This document shows, one piece after another, positions 1 to 7,800 of a stretch of DNA of 29,459 bases. Under the pieces are notes generated by a model that saw only the letters and a list, made by a program, of their open reading frames with translations, was not told where the DNA came from and did not search any database. Made by a program: the position numbers and the translations under genes. Where the stretch lies: contig DATHAL010000072.1 in the NCBI GenBank assembly GCA_035296705.1, forward strand, positions 1 through 29,459. Direction: 5' to 3'. The stretch comes from WHSW01 sp035296705. GTDB taxonomy: Bacteria > Actinomycetota > Thermoleophilia > Solirubrobacterales > 70-9. Numbering within the stretch: the first letter of the stretch is position 1; the number at the start of each line of letters is the position of its first letter.

Positions 1-198
1 GAAGCCGACGTTCTCGTCGAGCGCGATGAACTCGGCCGCGCCCTTCCACTCCTGCGCCGCGCGCTCGGGGTCGTCGCGCGAATCGTTGTCGACGACGACC
101 AGCTCCTGGTTCCCATCGAGGTGCCGGTTCAGCGATGCGACGAGGTCGCGCAGGCGCTCCGCGCAGTTCCACGTCACCACCACGAGCGAGTAGCTCAT
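1..198 (-). CDS. Family 2 glycosyltransferase, N-terminal part (cut by window edge)
   Basis: The minus-strand frame opens with ATG at 198 and runs off the window start, giving 66 codons. The sequence begins MSYSLVVVTWNCAERL, continues with a conserved ELVVVDNDSRDD block and reaches DENVGF. This is the classical start of a GT-A fold family 2 glycosyltransferase: a first beta strand with VVVTWN, then the VDN-S-D strand that contacts the nucleotide sugar. The DXD motif and acceptor region lie outside the window. The gene is divergent from the methyltransferase at 253 with 54 bp between starts, which suggests a polysaccharide or glycan-modification locus extending to the left. Sugar donor and acceptor cannot be told. 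Confidence 0.8.
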   Translation of the reverse strand, partial: MSYSLVVVTWNCAERLRDLVASLNRHLDGNQELVVVDNDSRDDPERAAQEWKGAAEFIALDENVGF

Positions 199-238
199 CC
201 AGCGGCGCAGGATGGCAGGCGCCTCGCCGCCTCCGCTC

Positions 239-244
239 TACGCT
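239..244 (+). promoter_or_regulatory. -10 element (TACGCT), leaderless methyltransferase gene
   Basis: TACGCT fits the actinobacterial -10 pattern TAnnnT and ends 8 bases before the ATG at 253. No Shine-Dalgarno sequence lies between, so transcription would begin at or next to the start codon. The -35 is not recognisable. Confidence 0.45.
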
Positions 245-252
245 GCCGCGGG

Positions 253-1104
253 ATGGACGGCGAGGTGAGTGCGATCAGGCGCGCGGGCCGCCGGCTCCGC
301 GCGGCGGTCGGAGGCCGCCTGCCGGAGCCCCTGTACCACGCGATTTGGCAGCGCGCGGTGCCGCGGCTGGGCCTCGGAAGGCTGCTGGGCCACCGGGTAC
401 CGGCGATGATCGATGCCTCGCGGGTCGCTGAGATCGAGCGCTGGCCCGCGGACGCGCTTTCCGATCCCGTCGAGCTCGAGCGCCGCCTACCGACCCTCGG
501 GATCAGCGCTGATTTCGCGCCGGTTCTTCCAGCGCCGCTGCGGGCGCATGCAGGCGAGGGCGTCGAGGCGGGTCAGTACCCGAACCAGTTCGCGCCCTAC
601 CTCGCGTTCGTCGGCGGGCTCAGGATCTCGAGCTACATCGAGATCGGCGTCGACCACGGCGGCACGTTTCTGATCACGACCGCGTACCTCAACCGGCGCC
701 ACCCCGTCGAGCGCGCGGTCGCGGTGGACCGCTTCGAGGTGCCGGCGCTGCGGGACGGTCGGAGCGCCGCCCGGACCACCGACGTGCTGAAGCTCGACTC
801 CGCGTCCAAGCGCTTCGCGCGCTACCTCGCCGAGGCCGGGCCGTTCGACCTCGCGCTGATCGACGGCGATCACTCCGAGAGCAGGTGCCGCGCCGACTTC
901 GAGCTCCTCTCCCGGCGCGCACGCGTTATCGCGCTGCACGACATCGTCGGCGCAAACACACCCGGTGTGCGGGCGGTATGGAAGTGGATCCGCACGACCC
1001 GCGCCTCCGAATACGACCTCCACGAGTTCACGGCGCAGTACGCGGAGGTCGAACGGGCGACGAGCGAGCGCTACATGGGCATCGGCGTCGCGGTGCGGCG
1101 CTGA
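253..1104 (+). CDS. Class I SAM-dependent methyltransferase (Methyltransf_24-like)
   Basis: The protein has 283 aa from ATG 253. The SAM-binding motif I is at residues 128-139 (YIEIGVDHGGTF), followed by an acidic strand end AVD at 157-159, DLALIDGDHS at 199-208 and VIALHDI at 225-231. The IDGDHS and HD pair is typical of the Methyltransf_24/cephalosporin-hydroxylase-like class I methyltransferases that are common in surface glycan clusters. An upstream extension to 121 is open but overlaps the divergent glycosyltransferase and lacks sense as protein. ATG 253 is supported by a TACGCT element 8 bases before it. The substrate is unknown; a sugar or glycan is an inference from the neighbour. Confidence 0.75.
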   Translation: MDGEVSAIRRAGRRLRAAVGGRLPEPLYHAIWQRAVPRLGLGRLLGHRVPAMIDASRVAEIERWPADALSDPVELERRLPTLGISADFAPVLPAPLRAHAGEGVEAGQYPNQFAPYLAFVGGLRISSYIEIGVDHGGTFLITTAYLNRRHPVERAVAVDRFEVPALRDGRSAARTTDVLKLDSASKRFARYLAEAGPFDLALIDGDHSESRCRADFELLSRRARVIALHDIVGANTPGVRAVWKWIRTTRASEYDLHEFTAQYAEVERATSERYMGIGVAVRR

Positions 1105-1111
1105 ACGACGA

Positions 1112-1131
1112 CGCCCCGCCGAAGCGGGGCG
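1112..1131. terminator. Bidirectional hairpin between convergent genes
   Basis: A perfect 8-bp stem (1112-1119 with 1124-1131) closes on a CGAA tetraloop, between the stop of the methyltransferase gene (1104) and the stop of htpX (1163, opposite strand). There is no clear U tract on either side, so it may work with Rho or as a 3' end stabiliser. Confidence 0.6.
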
Positions 1132-1162
1132 CCTCCGACTCGATCTGTCGTCTCCGTCGGTC

Positions 1163-2023
1163 CTAGCCGATCGCCGGCCGCATCTGGCGCAGGCGCCGCA
1201 CCCGCTCCTCGATCGGCGGATGGGTCGAGAACAGGCCCGCGATCCCGCCGCCGCTGAACGGCTTGACGATGTAGAGCGGCTCGGTGGCCTGGTTGACCTG
1301 CATGGGCATCGCCTTGGCGCCCTCCTCGAGCCGCAGCAGCGCCGACGCGAGCGACTCCGGGTTGCCGCTGATCTCGGCGCCCGTGGCGTCCGCCGAGTAC
1401 TCACGCTGGCGCGAGACCGCGAGCTGGATCAGCGTTGCGGCCAGCGGCGCCAGAAGCACCAGCGCGAGGCTGCCGATCAGCCCGAGCGGCGACTCGTCAT
1501 CGCCCCCGAACCACATGAAGAAGTACGCGAGATAGGTGATCATCGCGCCGATCGCCGAGGCGACCGACTGCGTGAGGATGTCGCGATTCCGCACGTGGGC
1601 GAGCTCGTGGGAGATCACGCCGCGCAGCTCGTCTTCGGAGAGCAGCTTCGTGATCCCGGACGTCACGGCGACCGCCGCATGGCTCGGGCTGCGCCCGGTG
1701 GCGAACGCGTTCGGCTGATCGCTCGGGATCATGTAGAGGCGCGGCATCGGCAGGCCGGCGCGCGTAGTCAGCTCGCGGACCATCTGGTAGATGCCGGGGG
1801 CCTCCTGCTCGGAGAGCGGCTTCGCCCGGGCACTGGCGAGCGCGATCTTGTCGCTGAACCAGTAGGCGACGAAGTTGATCACCAGCGCCAGCACGAGGAA
1901 GACGGAGGCGATGTTGATCCCGCCGATCGCGTAACCGATCGCGACCAGCAGACCACCGAGGGTGGCCATCAGGATCGTCGTCCGCAGGCCGGCGGCGAAG
2001 TTCGACTTCCGGGTGGTTGTCAT
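1163..2023 (-). CDS. htpX: HtpX membrane zinc metalloprotease (M48)
   Basis: The protein has 286 aa, the usual HtpX size. Two N-terminal membrane segments lie at about residues 15-35 and 38-56. The zinc-binding HELAH is at 139-143, with two more hydrophobic segments after it (about 152-172 and 180-203). The third zinc ligand is Glu208 in REYSAD. The conserved NAFATG and STHPP-ERV motifs are also present. The family degrades misfolded inner-membrane proteins. ATG 2023 is chosen because AAGGAG stands 11 bases before it; the open extension to 2122 has no conserved content. The gene is divergent from the histidine kinase at 2222, but no functional link is shown. Confidence 0.95.
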   Translation of the reverse strand: MTTTRKSNFAAGLRTTILMATLGGLLVAIGYAIGGINIASVFLVLALVINFVAYWFSDKIALASARAKPLSEQEAPGIYQMVRELTTRAGLPMPRLYMIPSDQPNAFATGRSPSHAAVAVTSGITKLLSEDELRGVISHELAHVRNRDILTQSVASAIGAMITYLAYFFMWFGGDDESPLGLIGSLALVLLAPLAATLIQLAVSRQREYSADATGAEISGNPESLASALLRLEEGAKAMPMQVNQATEPLYIVKPFSGGGIAGLFSTHPPIEERVRRLRQMRPAIG

Positions 2024-2207
2024 CGCGGGGATTGCTCCTTGATGCGTTCGTCCGGCTCTCAAGACACAGGCGGCCGGACTGAAACCTGTACTGGACATTC
2101 TGACGATCCCGATGCCGCACATTGGCGGAAATCATGGGTGCTGGCCCCTAAATCCGCCTGGGGGCGGCCCCGCTTTCGATCGCCAGCCCCGACGCCGCGG
2201 CTCGTCC

Positions 2208-2213
2208 GATACT
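2208..2213 (+). promoter_or_regulatory. -10-like element (GATACT) of the histidine kinase gene
   Basis: GATACT ends 8 bases before ATG 2222 with no Shine-Dalgarno sequence between, which suggests a leaderless transcript. The first base departs from TAnnnT, so this is weaker than the other cases in the window. Confidence 0.3.
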
Positions 2214-2221
2214 TACTCGTG

Positions 2222-3244
2222 ATGCGAAGGCGCGATCTGATGACGCAGGTGCTCGCGGTCAACCTGCTGTTGATCGTCGCCGCCGTGGTCGCCGCGATCA
2301 TCGCCGCGAATCCCGACTTCGATCTCTCCGACCGGCCGAGTGCGGGGCTCGTGCTCGGCTTCGCAATCGGCTTTACGGTCACCTTCAACGTGTTCCTCCT
2401 GCAGCGCCGCTTCCGCCCACTCGAGCAGCTCGTCGACCAGATGGAGCGCGTCGACCTGACGCGGCCCGGCGCCAACCTCAGCCTCGGGCGGAGCCCCGGT
2501 GGCCCGGAGGAGGTGCAGCGGCTGCACGAGGCGTTCCGGCGCATGCTCGAGCGCCTCGACGCCGAGCGACGGTTCACCTCGAGCGCCGCGCTGAATGCCC
2601 AGGAGGAGGAACGGGCGCGGATCTCGCGCGACCTCCACGACGAGGTCAACCAGTCGCTGACCGGGCTGCTCTTGCGCCTCGAGGCGACCCGTGAGAAGGC
2701 GCCGCCGGAGCTCGCCGGCGAGCTCACCGAGATCCGCGGCCTCGCCAACCGGGCGCTCAGCGAGCTGCTCGCGCTCGCCCGCCAGCTTCGCCCGACCGCC
2801 CTCGACGACCTCGGGCTGAAGGCGGCGCTCGCCGGCCACGTTCACGAGATCGCCGATCAGGGCTCTATCGACGCGCGCTTCGAGGCGACGGGCGACGTCG
2901 CCGACCTGCCAGGCGACGTGCAGCTCGTCGTCTATCGGGTTGCCCAGGAGGCGCTCTCGAATGCAGTCCGCCATGCCGACGCGCAGGCGATCGACGTCCG
3001 CCTGCACCGCCAGGATGGCGCAATCGAACTCAGTGTCGCCGACGACGGCCGCGGCTTCACCTTCGACGAGGCGAGCCACGGCCTGGGGATCGCCGGGATG
3101 CGGGAGCGCGCGCTCCTCGTCCACGGGGATCTCCAGGTCACCTCGCGTCCGCAGGTCGGCACAAGGATTCGCCTCCGGGTGCCGATACTGAGTGGCGATG
3201 GCGAAAATCGAGAGGGGCGAGCGCGTGCGGGTGCTGATAGCTGA
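2222..3244 (+). CDS. Two-component sensor histidine kinase, NarL-partner type (HisKA_3)
   Basis: The protein has 340 aa. Two membrane segments (about residues 9-29 and 41-61) enclose a very short loop, followed by a HAMP-like linker (62-115), a HisKA_3 dimerisation helix with His139 in ISRDLHDEVNQ, and a HATPase domain with N247 (ALSNAVRHA), D274-D275-G (DDGRGF) and GLGIAGM at 287-293. The near absence of an extracytoplasmic domain implies sensing within or at the membrane, or through a partner. The frame stays open far upstream, over htpX in antisense, but conserved sequence begins here. GTG 2219 is an equal alternative start. The gene overlaps the response regulator gene, so the two form a pair. 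The stimulus is unknown. Confidence 0.88.
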   Translation: MRRRDLMTQVLAVNLLLIVAAVVAAIIAANPDFDLSDRPSAGLVLGFAIGFTVTFNVFLLQRRFRPLEQLVDQMERVDLTRPGANLSLGRSPGGPEEVQRLHEAFRRMLERLDAERRFTSSAALNAQEEERARISRDLHDEVNQSLTGLLLRLEATREKAPPELAGELTEIRGLANRALSELLALARQLRPTALDDLGLKAALAGHVHEIADQGSIDARFEATGDVADLPGDVQLVVYRVAQEALSNAVRHADAQAIDVRLHRQDGAIELSVADDGRGFTFDEASHGLGIAGMRERALLVHGDLQVTSRPQVGTRIRLRVPILSGDGENREGRARAGADS

Positions 3245-3854
3245 CGACCACGGCATCGTCCGCTCCGGGCTCCGCATGCTGCTCGAGCAGCAGGAAGACA
3301 TCGAGGTCGTCGCCGAGGCATCCGACGGGGCGACCGCGCGCGACGCCGCGATCCGCGAGCGCCCGGATCTCGCCATCCTCGACGTGAAGATGCCGAAGCT
3401 GACGGGGCTCCAGGCGACGCGCGAGATCCGCGGACAAGCGCCGGACGTATCGGTCCTGATCCTGTCGATGTACGACGACGAGCGCTACCTGTTCGAGGCG
3501 CTCAAGGCGGGGGCCTCCGGCTACGTGCTCAAGGCACAGGCCGACGTCGACCTGCTCGCCGCGGTGCGCGCGGTGGAACGGGGCGAGCCGTTCTTGACCC
3601 CGGCGGCCCAGCGCGCACTGATCAAGGACGTCCTCGGCCAGAGCGCCGGCCGCACCGATGAGCTCACACCACGCGAGCAGGAGGTCGTGAAGCTGGTGGC
3701 CGAGGCGCACACGAACAAGGAGATCGCCGAGATCCTCCACCTGTCGGAGAAGACGGTCGAGAACCACCGCTCAAACGCGATGCGCAAGCTCGGCATGCGT
3801 GACAGGGTCGAGCTCGTCCGCTACGCGATCCGGCGCGGGTTGATCGAGCCGTAG
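3198..3854 (+). CDS. NarL/FixJ-family response regulator
   Basis: The protein has 218 aa from ATG 3198. The receiver domain has the acidic pair D16-D17, phosphoacceptor D62 (ILDVKMP), S90 and K112 (YVLKA). A LuxR-type helix-turn-helix covers about 156-213, with LTPREQEVVKLV and NKEIAEILHLSEKTVENH. The start overlaps the kinase gene by 47 bp, so translation is probably coupled. GTG 3192 and GTG 3225 are alternative starts; 3225 would begin directly at the receiver domain and has a GAGAGGGG stretch before it. It is phosphorylated by the kinase at 2222; its targets are unknown. Confidence 0.92.
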   Translation: MAKIERGERVRVLIADDHGIVRSGLRMLLEQQEDIEVVAEASDGATARDAAIRERPDLAILDVKMPKLTGLQATREIRGQAPDVSVLILSMYDDERYLFEALKAGASGYVLKAQADVDLLAAVRAVERGEPFLTPAAQRALIKDVLGQSAGRTDELTPREQEVVKLVAEAHTNKEIAEILHLSEKTVENHRSNAMRKLGMRDRVELVRYAIRRGLIEP

Positions 3855-3918
3855 CGGTGCGCCAAGGCCTTCCCCACCCTCGTCCCCACGCGTCGCTCGG
3901 TTTTTCCGACTCCGTCGC

Positions 3919-3924
3919 TAGGAT
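3919..3924 (+). promoter_or_regulatory. -10 element (TAGGAT) of the rrf2-suf operon
   Basis: TAGGAT ends 8 bases before ATG 3933 and no Shine-Dalgarno sequence lies between, so the operon mRNA probably starts at the Rrf2 start codon. Autoregulation by the Rrf2 protein would have to act on this short region; no clear palindrome is visible. Confidence 0.5.
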
Positions 3925-3932
3925 TTAGTTCG

Positions 3933-4400
3933 ATGCTGTTCTCGACCAAAGCGGAGTACGGCGTCCGGCTCATGGTCGAGCTGGGGCGTCGCTCGGGGAC
4001 CGAGCCGGTGGCGCTTGCCGCAGTCGCCGAGGCGGAGACGCTGCCGCTCTCCTATCTCGAGCACCTGGTGGCGAAGCTTCGGCAGGTGGGGCTGGTGACC
4101 TCGGTGCGCGGCGCGCACGGCGGCTACAAGCTGGCGCGGCCGGCCGAGGAGATCACGATGCTCGACGTCGTCGAGGCCCTCGAGGGGCCGGTGGCGCCGA
4201 TGGAATGCTTCCACGCCGACCGCGAGGGGCGGGTGCTCTGCTCGCACGAGGCAGACGGCGATCACGCCTGCGCGACGAAGCTCCTGTGGACGCGCGTGCA
4301 CGGCGGCGTCTCGAAGGCGCTCGCCGGGACGACGCTCGCAGAGCTGGTCGAGTTCGCGGGCGGCGCCCCGGTCGAGCCGGTCGTCGAGCCGGTCGCCTGA
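3933..4400 (+). CDS. Rrf2-family regulator with three cysteines, probable suf regulator
   Basis: The protein has 155 aa. An N-terminal winged helix starts MLFSTKAEYGVRLMVEL and includes LPLSYLEHLVAKLRQVGLV and the wing RGAHGGYKLARP, all typical of Rrf2/IscR proteins. Cys92, Cys103 and Cys113 lie in the usual cluster-binding loop before the C-terminal helix, so an Fe-S cluster is likely. The spacing (10 and 9 residues) is wider than in E. coli IscR, where the three cysteines lie within about 13 residues. It is the first gene of the suf cluster, 45 bp before sufC, and probably senses Fe-S status and controls the operon. The C-terminus ends in a duplicated VEPV, from a 12-base direct repeat. Confidence 0.88.
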   Translation: MLFSTKAEYGVRLMVELGRRSGTEPVALAAVAEAETLPLSYLEHLVAKLRQVGLVTSVRGAHGGYKLARPAEEITMLDVVEALEGPVAPMECFHADREGRVLCSHEADGDHACATKLLWTRVHGGVSKALAGTTLAELVEFAGGAPVEPVVEPVA

Positions 4401-4445
4401 GCGCGAGCAGCACGAAACTTGAACGAGCGAACGAACTGGAGACAG

Positions 4446-5213
<768 letters not shown>

Positions 5214-5257
5214 GGTGCTTTAGCACCGAAAGCAGCGTGTCAGGCGGCGAAGCCGCC
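5214..5257 (+). promoter_or_regulatory. Two intercistronic hairpins between sufC and sufS
   Basis: Directly after the sufC stop, GGTGC-TTTA-GCACC forms a 5-bp stem (5214-5227; an alternative pairing gives 6 bp). It is followed by GGCGGC-GAA-GCCGCC (5243-5257), a perfect 6-bp stem with a 3-base loop. The second ends 11 bases before the sufS start. They may set mRNA processing or relative expression of sufC and sufS; there is no U tract, so full termination is unlikely. Confidence 0.4.
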
Positions 5258-5268
5258 GCAGGTGGTTC

Positions 5269-6516
5269 GTGACTCAGGCGCCTGTCACCGGGCTCGAAGT
5301 CGAGCGCATCAGAGCTGCGTTCCCAGCGCTCGAGCGGGAGATCGGCGGCCGGCCCGTCGCCTATCTGGACTCCGGCGCCAGCGCCCAGCGCGTCCTCGCC
5401 TCGATCCAGGCGGTCGACCGCTACGAGCGCCGCCACCACTCCAACGTCCACCGCGGCTCGCACACGCTCTCCGCCGAGGCGACCGCGGCGTACGAGGGCG
5501 CTCGCGCGACGGTCGCCGACCACATCGGCGCCTCCGACCGGCGCGAGGTCGTCTTCGTCCGCAACGCGACCGAGGCGATCAACCTCGTCGCCCGCGCCTG
5601 GGGCGACGCCAACATCGGCTCCGGCGACCGGATCGTGCTCACCGAGATGGAGCATCACTCCAACCTCGTTCCCTGGCAGCAGCTCGCCGAGCGGACAGGC
5701 GCCGAGCTCGACTGGGTGCCGGTCACAGACGACGGGCTGCTCGACCTCGACGCCTACGCGCAGCTGCTCGAGCGTGGCCCGAGGCTGGTCGCAGTCGCCC
5801 ACGTGTCGAACGTGCTCGGGACCGAGAACCCCATCGCCGAGCTGACGCAGCTCGCACACGAGGCGGGCGCGCTGGTGCTCGCCGACGGGGCGCAGGCGGC
5901 GCCGAAGCTCGCGCTCGACATGGGCGCCCTCGGTATCGACTTCTACGCGCTAACGGGGCACAAGGCATATGGGCCGACCGGGATCGGAGCCCTCTGGGCC
6001 CGGCTCGACCTGCTGCGCGAGATGCCGCCCTTCCTCGGCGGGGGCTCGATGATCCGCAAGGTCACCAGGGAGGGGACGACGTGGGCCGACCCGCCGGCCC
6101 GGTTCGAGGCCGGCACCCCCGCGATCGCCCAGGCCATCGGTCTCGCCGCGGCGCTTCGGTGGCTCGATGGGATCGGGATGGAGGCCGTCACCGCCCACGA
6201 GCGGGAGATCGCCGACTACACCCTCGCCCGGTTGACCGAGATCTCGGGGCTGCGCGTGTTCGGCCCGCCGCGAGGCGAGGGGCGGCTGGGGCCCGTCTCG
6301 TTCGAGCTCACCGGCGTCCACGGACATGACGTCGCCGAGATCCTCGACCGCCACGGCGTCGCGGTTCGCTCCGGCCATCACTGCGCACATCCGCTCATGG
6401 ACCGCTTCGAGGTCCCCGCCACGGCACGCGCGAGCTTCGGCGTCTACACGACGACCGAGGAGATCGACCGGCTCGTCGAAGGGCTCGACGACGCCAAGCG
6501 CGTGTTCGGCGTCTAG
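5269..6516 (+). CDS. sufS: SufS, PLP-dependent cysteine desulfurase
   Basis: The protein has 415 aa, the normal group II length. It starts at GTG 5269. The PLP-binding lysine is Lys232 in ALTGHKAYGPTGIG. The active-site Cys372 lies in VRSGHHCAHPLM, the short loop typical of SufS enzymes that pass sulfur to SufU or SufE. ADGAQA (205-210) carries the PLP-interacting Asp. It supplies persulfide sulfur from L-cysteine to SufU, encoded 20 bp downstream. An AGGTGG stands close before the start. Confidence 0.95.
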   Translation: MTQAPVTGLEVERIRAAFPALEREIGGRPVAYLDSGASAQRVLASIQAVDRYERRHHSNVHRGSHTLSAEATAAYEGARATVADHIGASDRREVVFVRNATEAINLVARAWGDANIGSGDRIVLTEMEHHSNLVPWQQLAERTGAELDWVPVTDDGLLDLDAYAQLLERGPRLVAVAHVSNVLGTENPIAELTQLAHEAGALVLADGAQAAPKLALDMGALGIDFYALTGHKAYGPTGIGALWARLDLLREMPPFLGGGSMIRKVTREGTTWADPPARFEAGTPAIAQAIGLAAALRWLDGIGMEAVTAHEREIADYTLARLTEISGLRVFGPPRGEGRLGPVSFELTGVHGHDVAEILDRHGVAVRSGHHCAHPLMDRFEVPATARASFGVYTTTEEIDRLVEGLDDAKRVFGV

Positions 6517-6536
6517 CCGGCTACCGTCATCTGACG

Positions 6537-6965
6537 ATGGACGACCTCTACCGCGAGAACATCCTCGATCACTACAAGCGGCCGCGGCACTTCCGCCGGC
6601 CCGACGTCTTCGACCTCGAGTTCGAGGACACGAACCCGTTCTGCGGCGACGAGCAGCATGTGTTCATCACGCTCGACGACCGGGGACGCGTCGCCGACGT
6701 GAGCTTCGAGGGCAAGGGCTGCGCGATCTCGACGGCCGCGACCTCGATGCTGACGGAGGAGTTGGCCGGCAAGACGCGCGAGCAGCTCGTCCGGCTCGAG
6801 AAGGACTTTGTCCTCGACCTGCTCGGGATCGACATCTCGGCGACCCGGATGAAGTGCGCCCTGCTCGGCCTCAAGGTGATCAAGTCGGCGGCCCTCGGCG
6901 ACGCGGCCGACTGGGAGGACGAGGGACTCGCCGGCGATCCGGCCGCCGAGCGCGAGGTCATCTGA
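6537..6965 (+). CDS. sufU: SufU, zinc-dependent sulfurtransferase partner of SufS
   Basis: The protein has 142 aa. It begins MDDLYRENILDHYKRPRHF, a strong SufU/IscU-type N-terminus. The zinc and sulfur-relay residues are Cys36 and Asp38 (NPFCGD), Cys62 (GKGCAIS) and Cys107 (RMKCALL). The family accepts persulfide from SufS. It is the last gene of the first half of the suf cluster; the next gene lies on the other strand. Confidence 0.94.
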   Translation: MDDLYRENILDHYKRPRHFRRPDVFDLEFEDTNPFCGDEQHVFITLDDRGRVADVSFEGKGCAISTAATSMLTEELAGKTREQLVRLEKDFVLDLLGIDISATRMKCALLGLKVIKSAALGDAADWEDEGLAGDPAAEREVI

Positions 6966-6992
6966 GCGCTCCCGTGCGCCCGGCGGCGGAGG

Positions 6993-7364
6993 TCAGTCGA
7001 CGATGATCGTCTCCGACCGCGCCCGCGTGCAGACGTAGATCGTCCCGGCGGTTCCCTGCTCCACGCGCTTCGCCGCGGCGTAGTAGGCGCCGGACTTGAG
7101 CGGGTCGACGGAGATCTTCCACTTGCCGGCGTTCGAGGTCTGCGTCTTTCCGAGCAGCCTGCGGCCGGCGCCCGCCTCGCGGAACATCTTCACAGTCCGG
7201 TCCTCGACGCAATTCTGATTCTTGGCCCGAACCTTGCCGTGGAAGGCGGGAGCGCTGTCGCGGATCAGGACCGTCGTCTTGATCTCGACGGTTTGACCCG
7301 GACCCGCGAGCGCGGCGGCCGCGGCAGCGAGCAGAACCAGCGCGGTCGCGATCGCGAGCCTCAT
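6993..7364 (-). CDS. Small secreted protein of unknown function
   Basis: The protein has 123 aa. A clear signal peptide covers about residues 1-20 (MRLAIATALVLLAAAAAALA), followed by an all-beta-looking exported domain with two cysteines in QNCVED and IYVCTR that could pair. It ends SETIIVD. ATG 7364 is supported by a TAGGTT element 7 bases upstream; the open extension to 7553 runs over the Rieske gene in antisense. The gene is inserted in reverse orientation between sufU and the Rieske gene and so splits the suf cluster. I do not recognise the family. Confidence 0.72.
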   Translation of the reverse strand: MRLAIATALVLLAAAAAALAGPGQTVEIKTTVLIRDSAPAFHGKVRAKNQNCVEDRTVKMFREAGAGRRLLGKTQTSNAGKWKISVDPLKSGAYYAAAKRVEQGTAGTIYVCTRARSETIIVD

Positions 7365-7371
7365 GGTCGCG

Positions 7372-7377
7372 AACCTA
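7372..7377 (-). promoter_or_regulatory. -10 element (TAGGTT) of the small secreted-protein gene
   Basis: Read on the minus strand, TAGGTT ends 7 bases before ATG 7364, without a Shine-Dalgarno sequence. A leaderless transcript is expected. Confidence 0.45.
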
Positions 7378-7420
7378 CCAAGGCTCGCGACCCGGCGGCG
7401 GGGTACCGCCGCACGACCGC

Positions 7421-7426
7421 TAAAAT
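7421..7426 (+). promoter_or_regulatory. -10 element (TAAAAT) of the Rieske-sufB-sufD unit
   Basis: TAAAAT is close to the consensus -10 and lies 29 bases before the TTG start at 7456. It would give a short leader carrying AGGAA (7441-7445), 10 bases before TTG. This gives the second half of the suf cluster a promoter of its own. The -35 is not clear. Confidence 0.45.
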
Positions 7427-7455
7427 CCGACTTGCGAACTAGGAATAGTGACGTC

Positions 7456-7791
7456 TTGAACGAACCGACGACGACAGCCGACGCGATCACGGTGTGCGCG
7501 CTCAGCGACCTCCCCGAGGGCGCGATGCGCCTGATCGAGGCAGACGGCCGCAAGATCGGCGTCTTTCATTGCGCCGGCGGCGAGCTCCTCGCGATCGAGG
7601 ACCGATGCTCCCACGACGACGGCCCGCTCGCCGAGGGGGAGTTCGATGCGGGCGCGTGTACCGTTGAGTGTCCGCGTCACGGCTCGCTGTTCGACATCCG
7701 TAGCGGCAAGCCGAAGACCCTGCCCGCCTACCGCCCCGTCGACACCTTCGCCGTGCGTGTCGACAACGACCAAGTGAAGCTGGAGCTCTGA
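7456..7791 (+). CDS. Rieske [2Fe-2S] ferredoxin of the suf cluster
   Basis: The protein has 111 aa from TTG 7456. The Rieske ligands are Cys51-x-His53 (CSHDDGPL) and Cys72-x2-His75 (ECPRHGSLFD), followed by SGKP and a C-terminal beta strand. This is the small soluble non-haem ferredoxin (NirD/biphenyl-dioxygenase-ferredoxin-like) often found in actinobacterial suf operons. Its role there is presumed electron transfer during cluster assembly, which is not proven. The TTG start is favoured over the open extension to 7363 because AGGAA stands 10 bases before it and the upstream residues are not conserved. It ends 9 bp before sufB. Confidence 0.9.
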   Translation: MNEPTTTADAITVCALSDLPEGAMRLIEADGRKIGVFHCAGGELLAIEDRCSHDDGPLAEGEFDAGACTVECPRHGSLFDIRSGKPKTLPAYRPVDTFAVRVDNDQVKLEL

Positions 7792-7800
7792 GAGAAACCA

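Noticed and set aside
965..2221. N-terminal 419-residue extension of the histidine kinase frame
   Set aside because: It runs antisense through htpX and shows only the low-complexity Arg/Asp/Glu composition of a shadow frame in GC-rich DNA.
4371..4394. Tandem 12-base repeat at the end of the Rrf2 gene as a regulatory repeat
   Set aside because: It is in frame, encodes a short VEPV duplication in the protein tail and shows no further copies.
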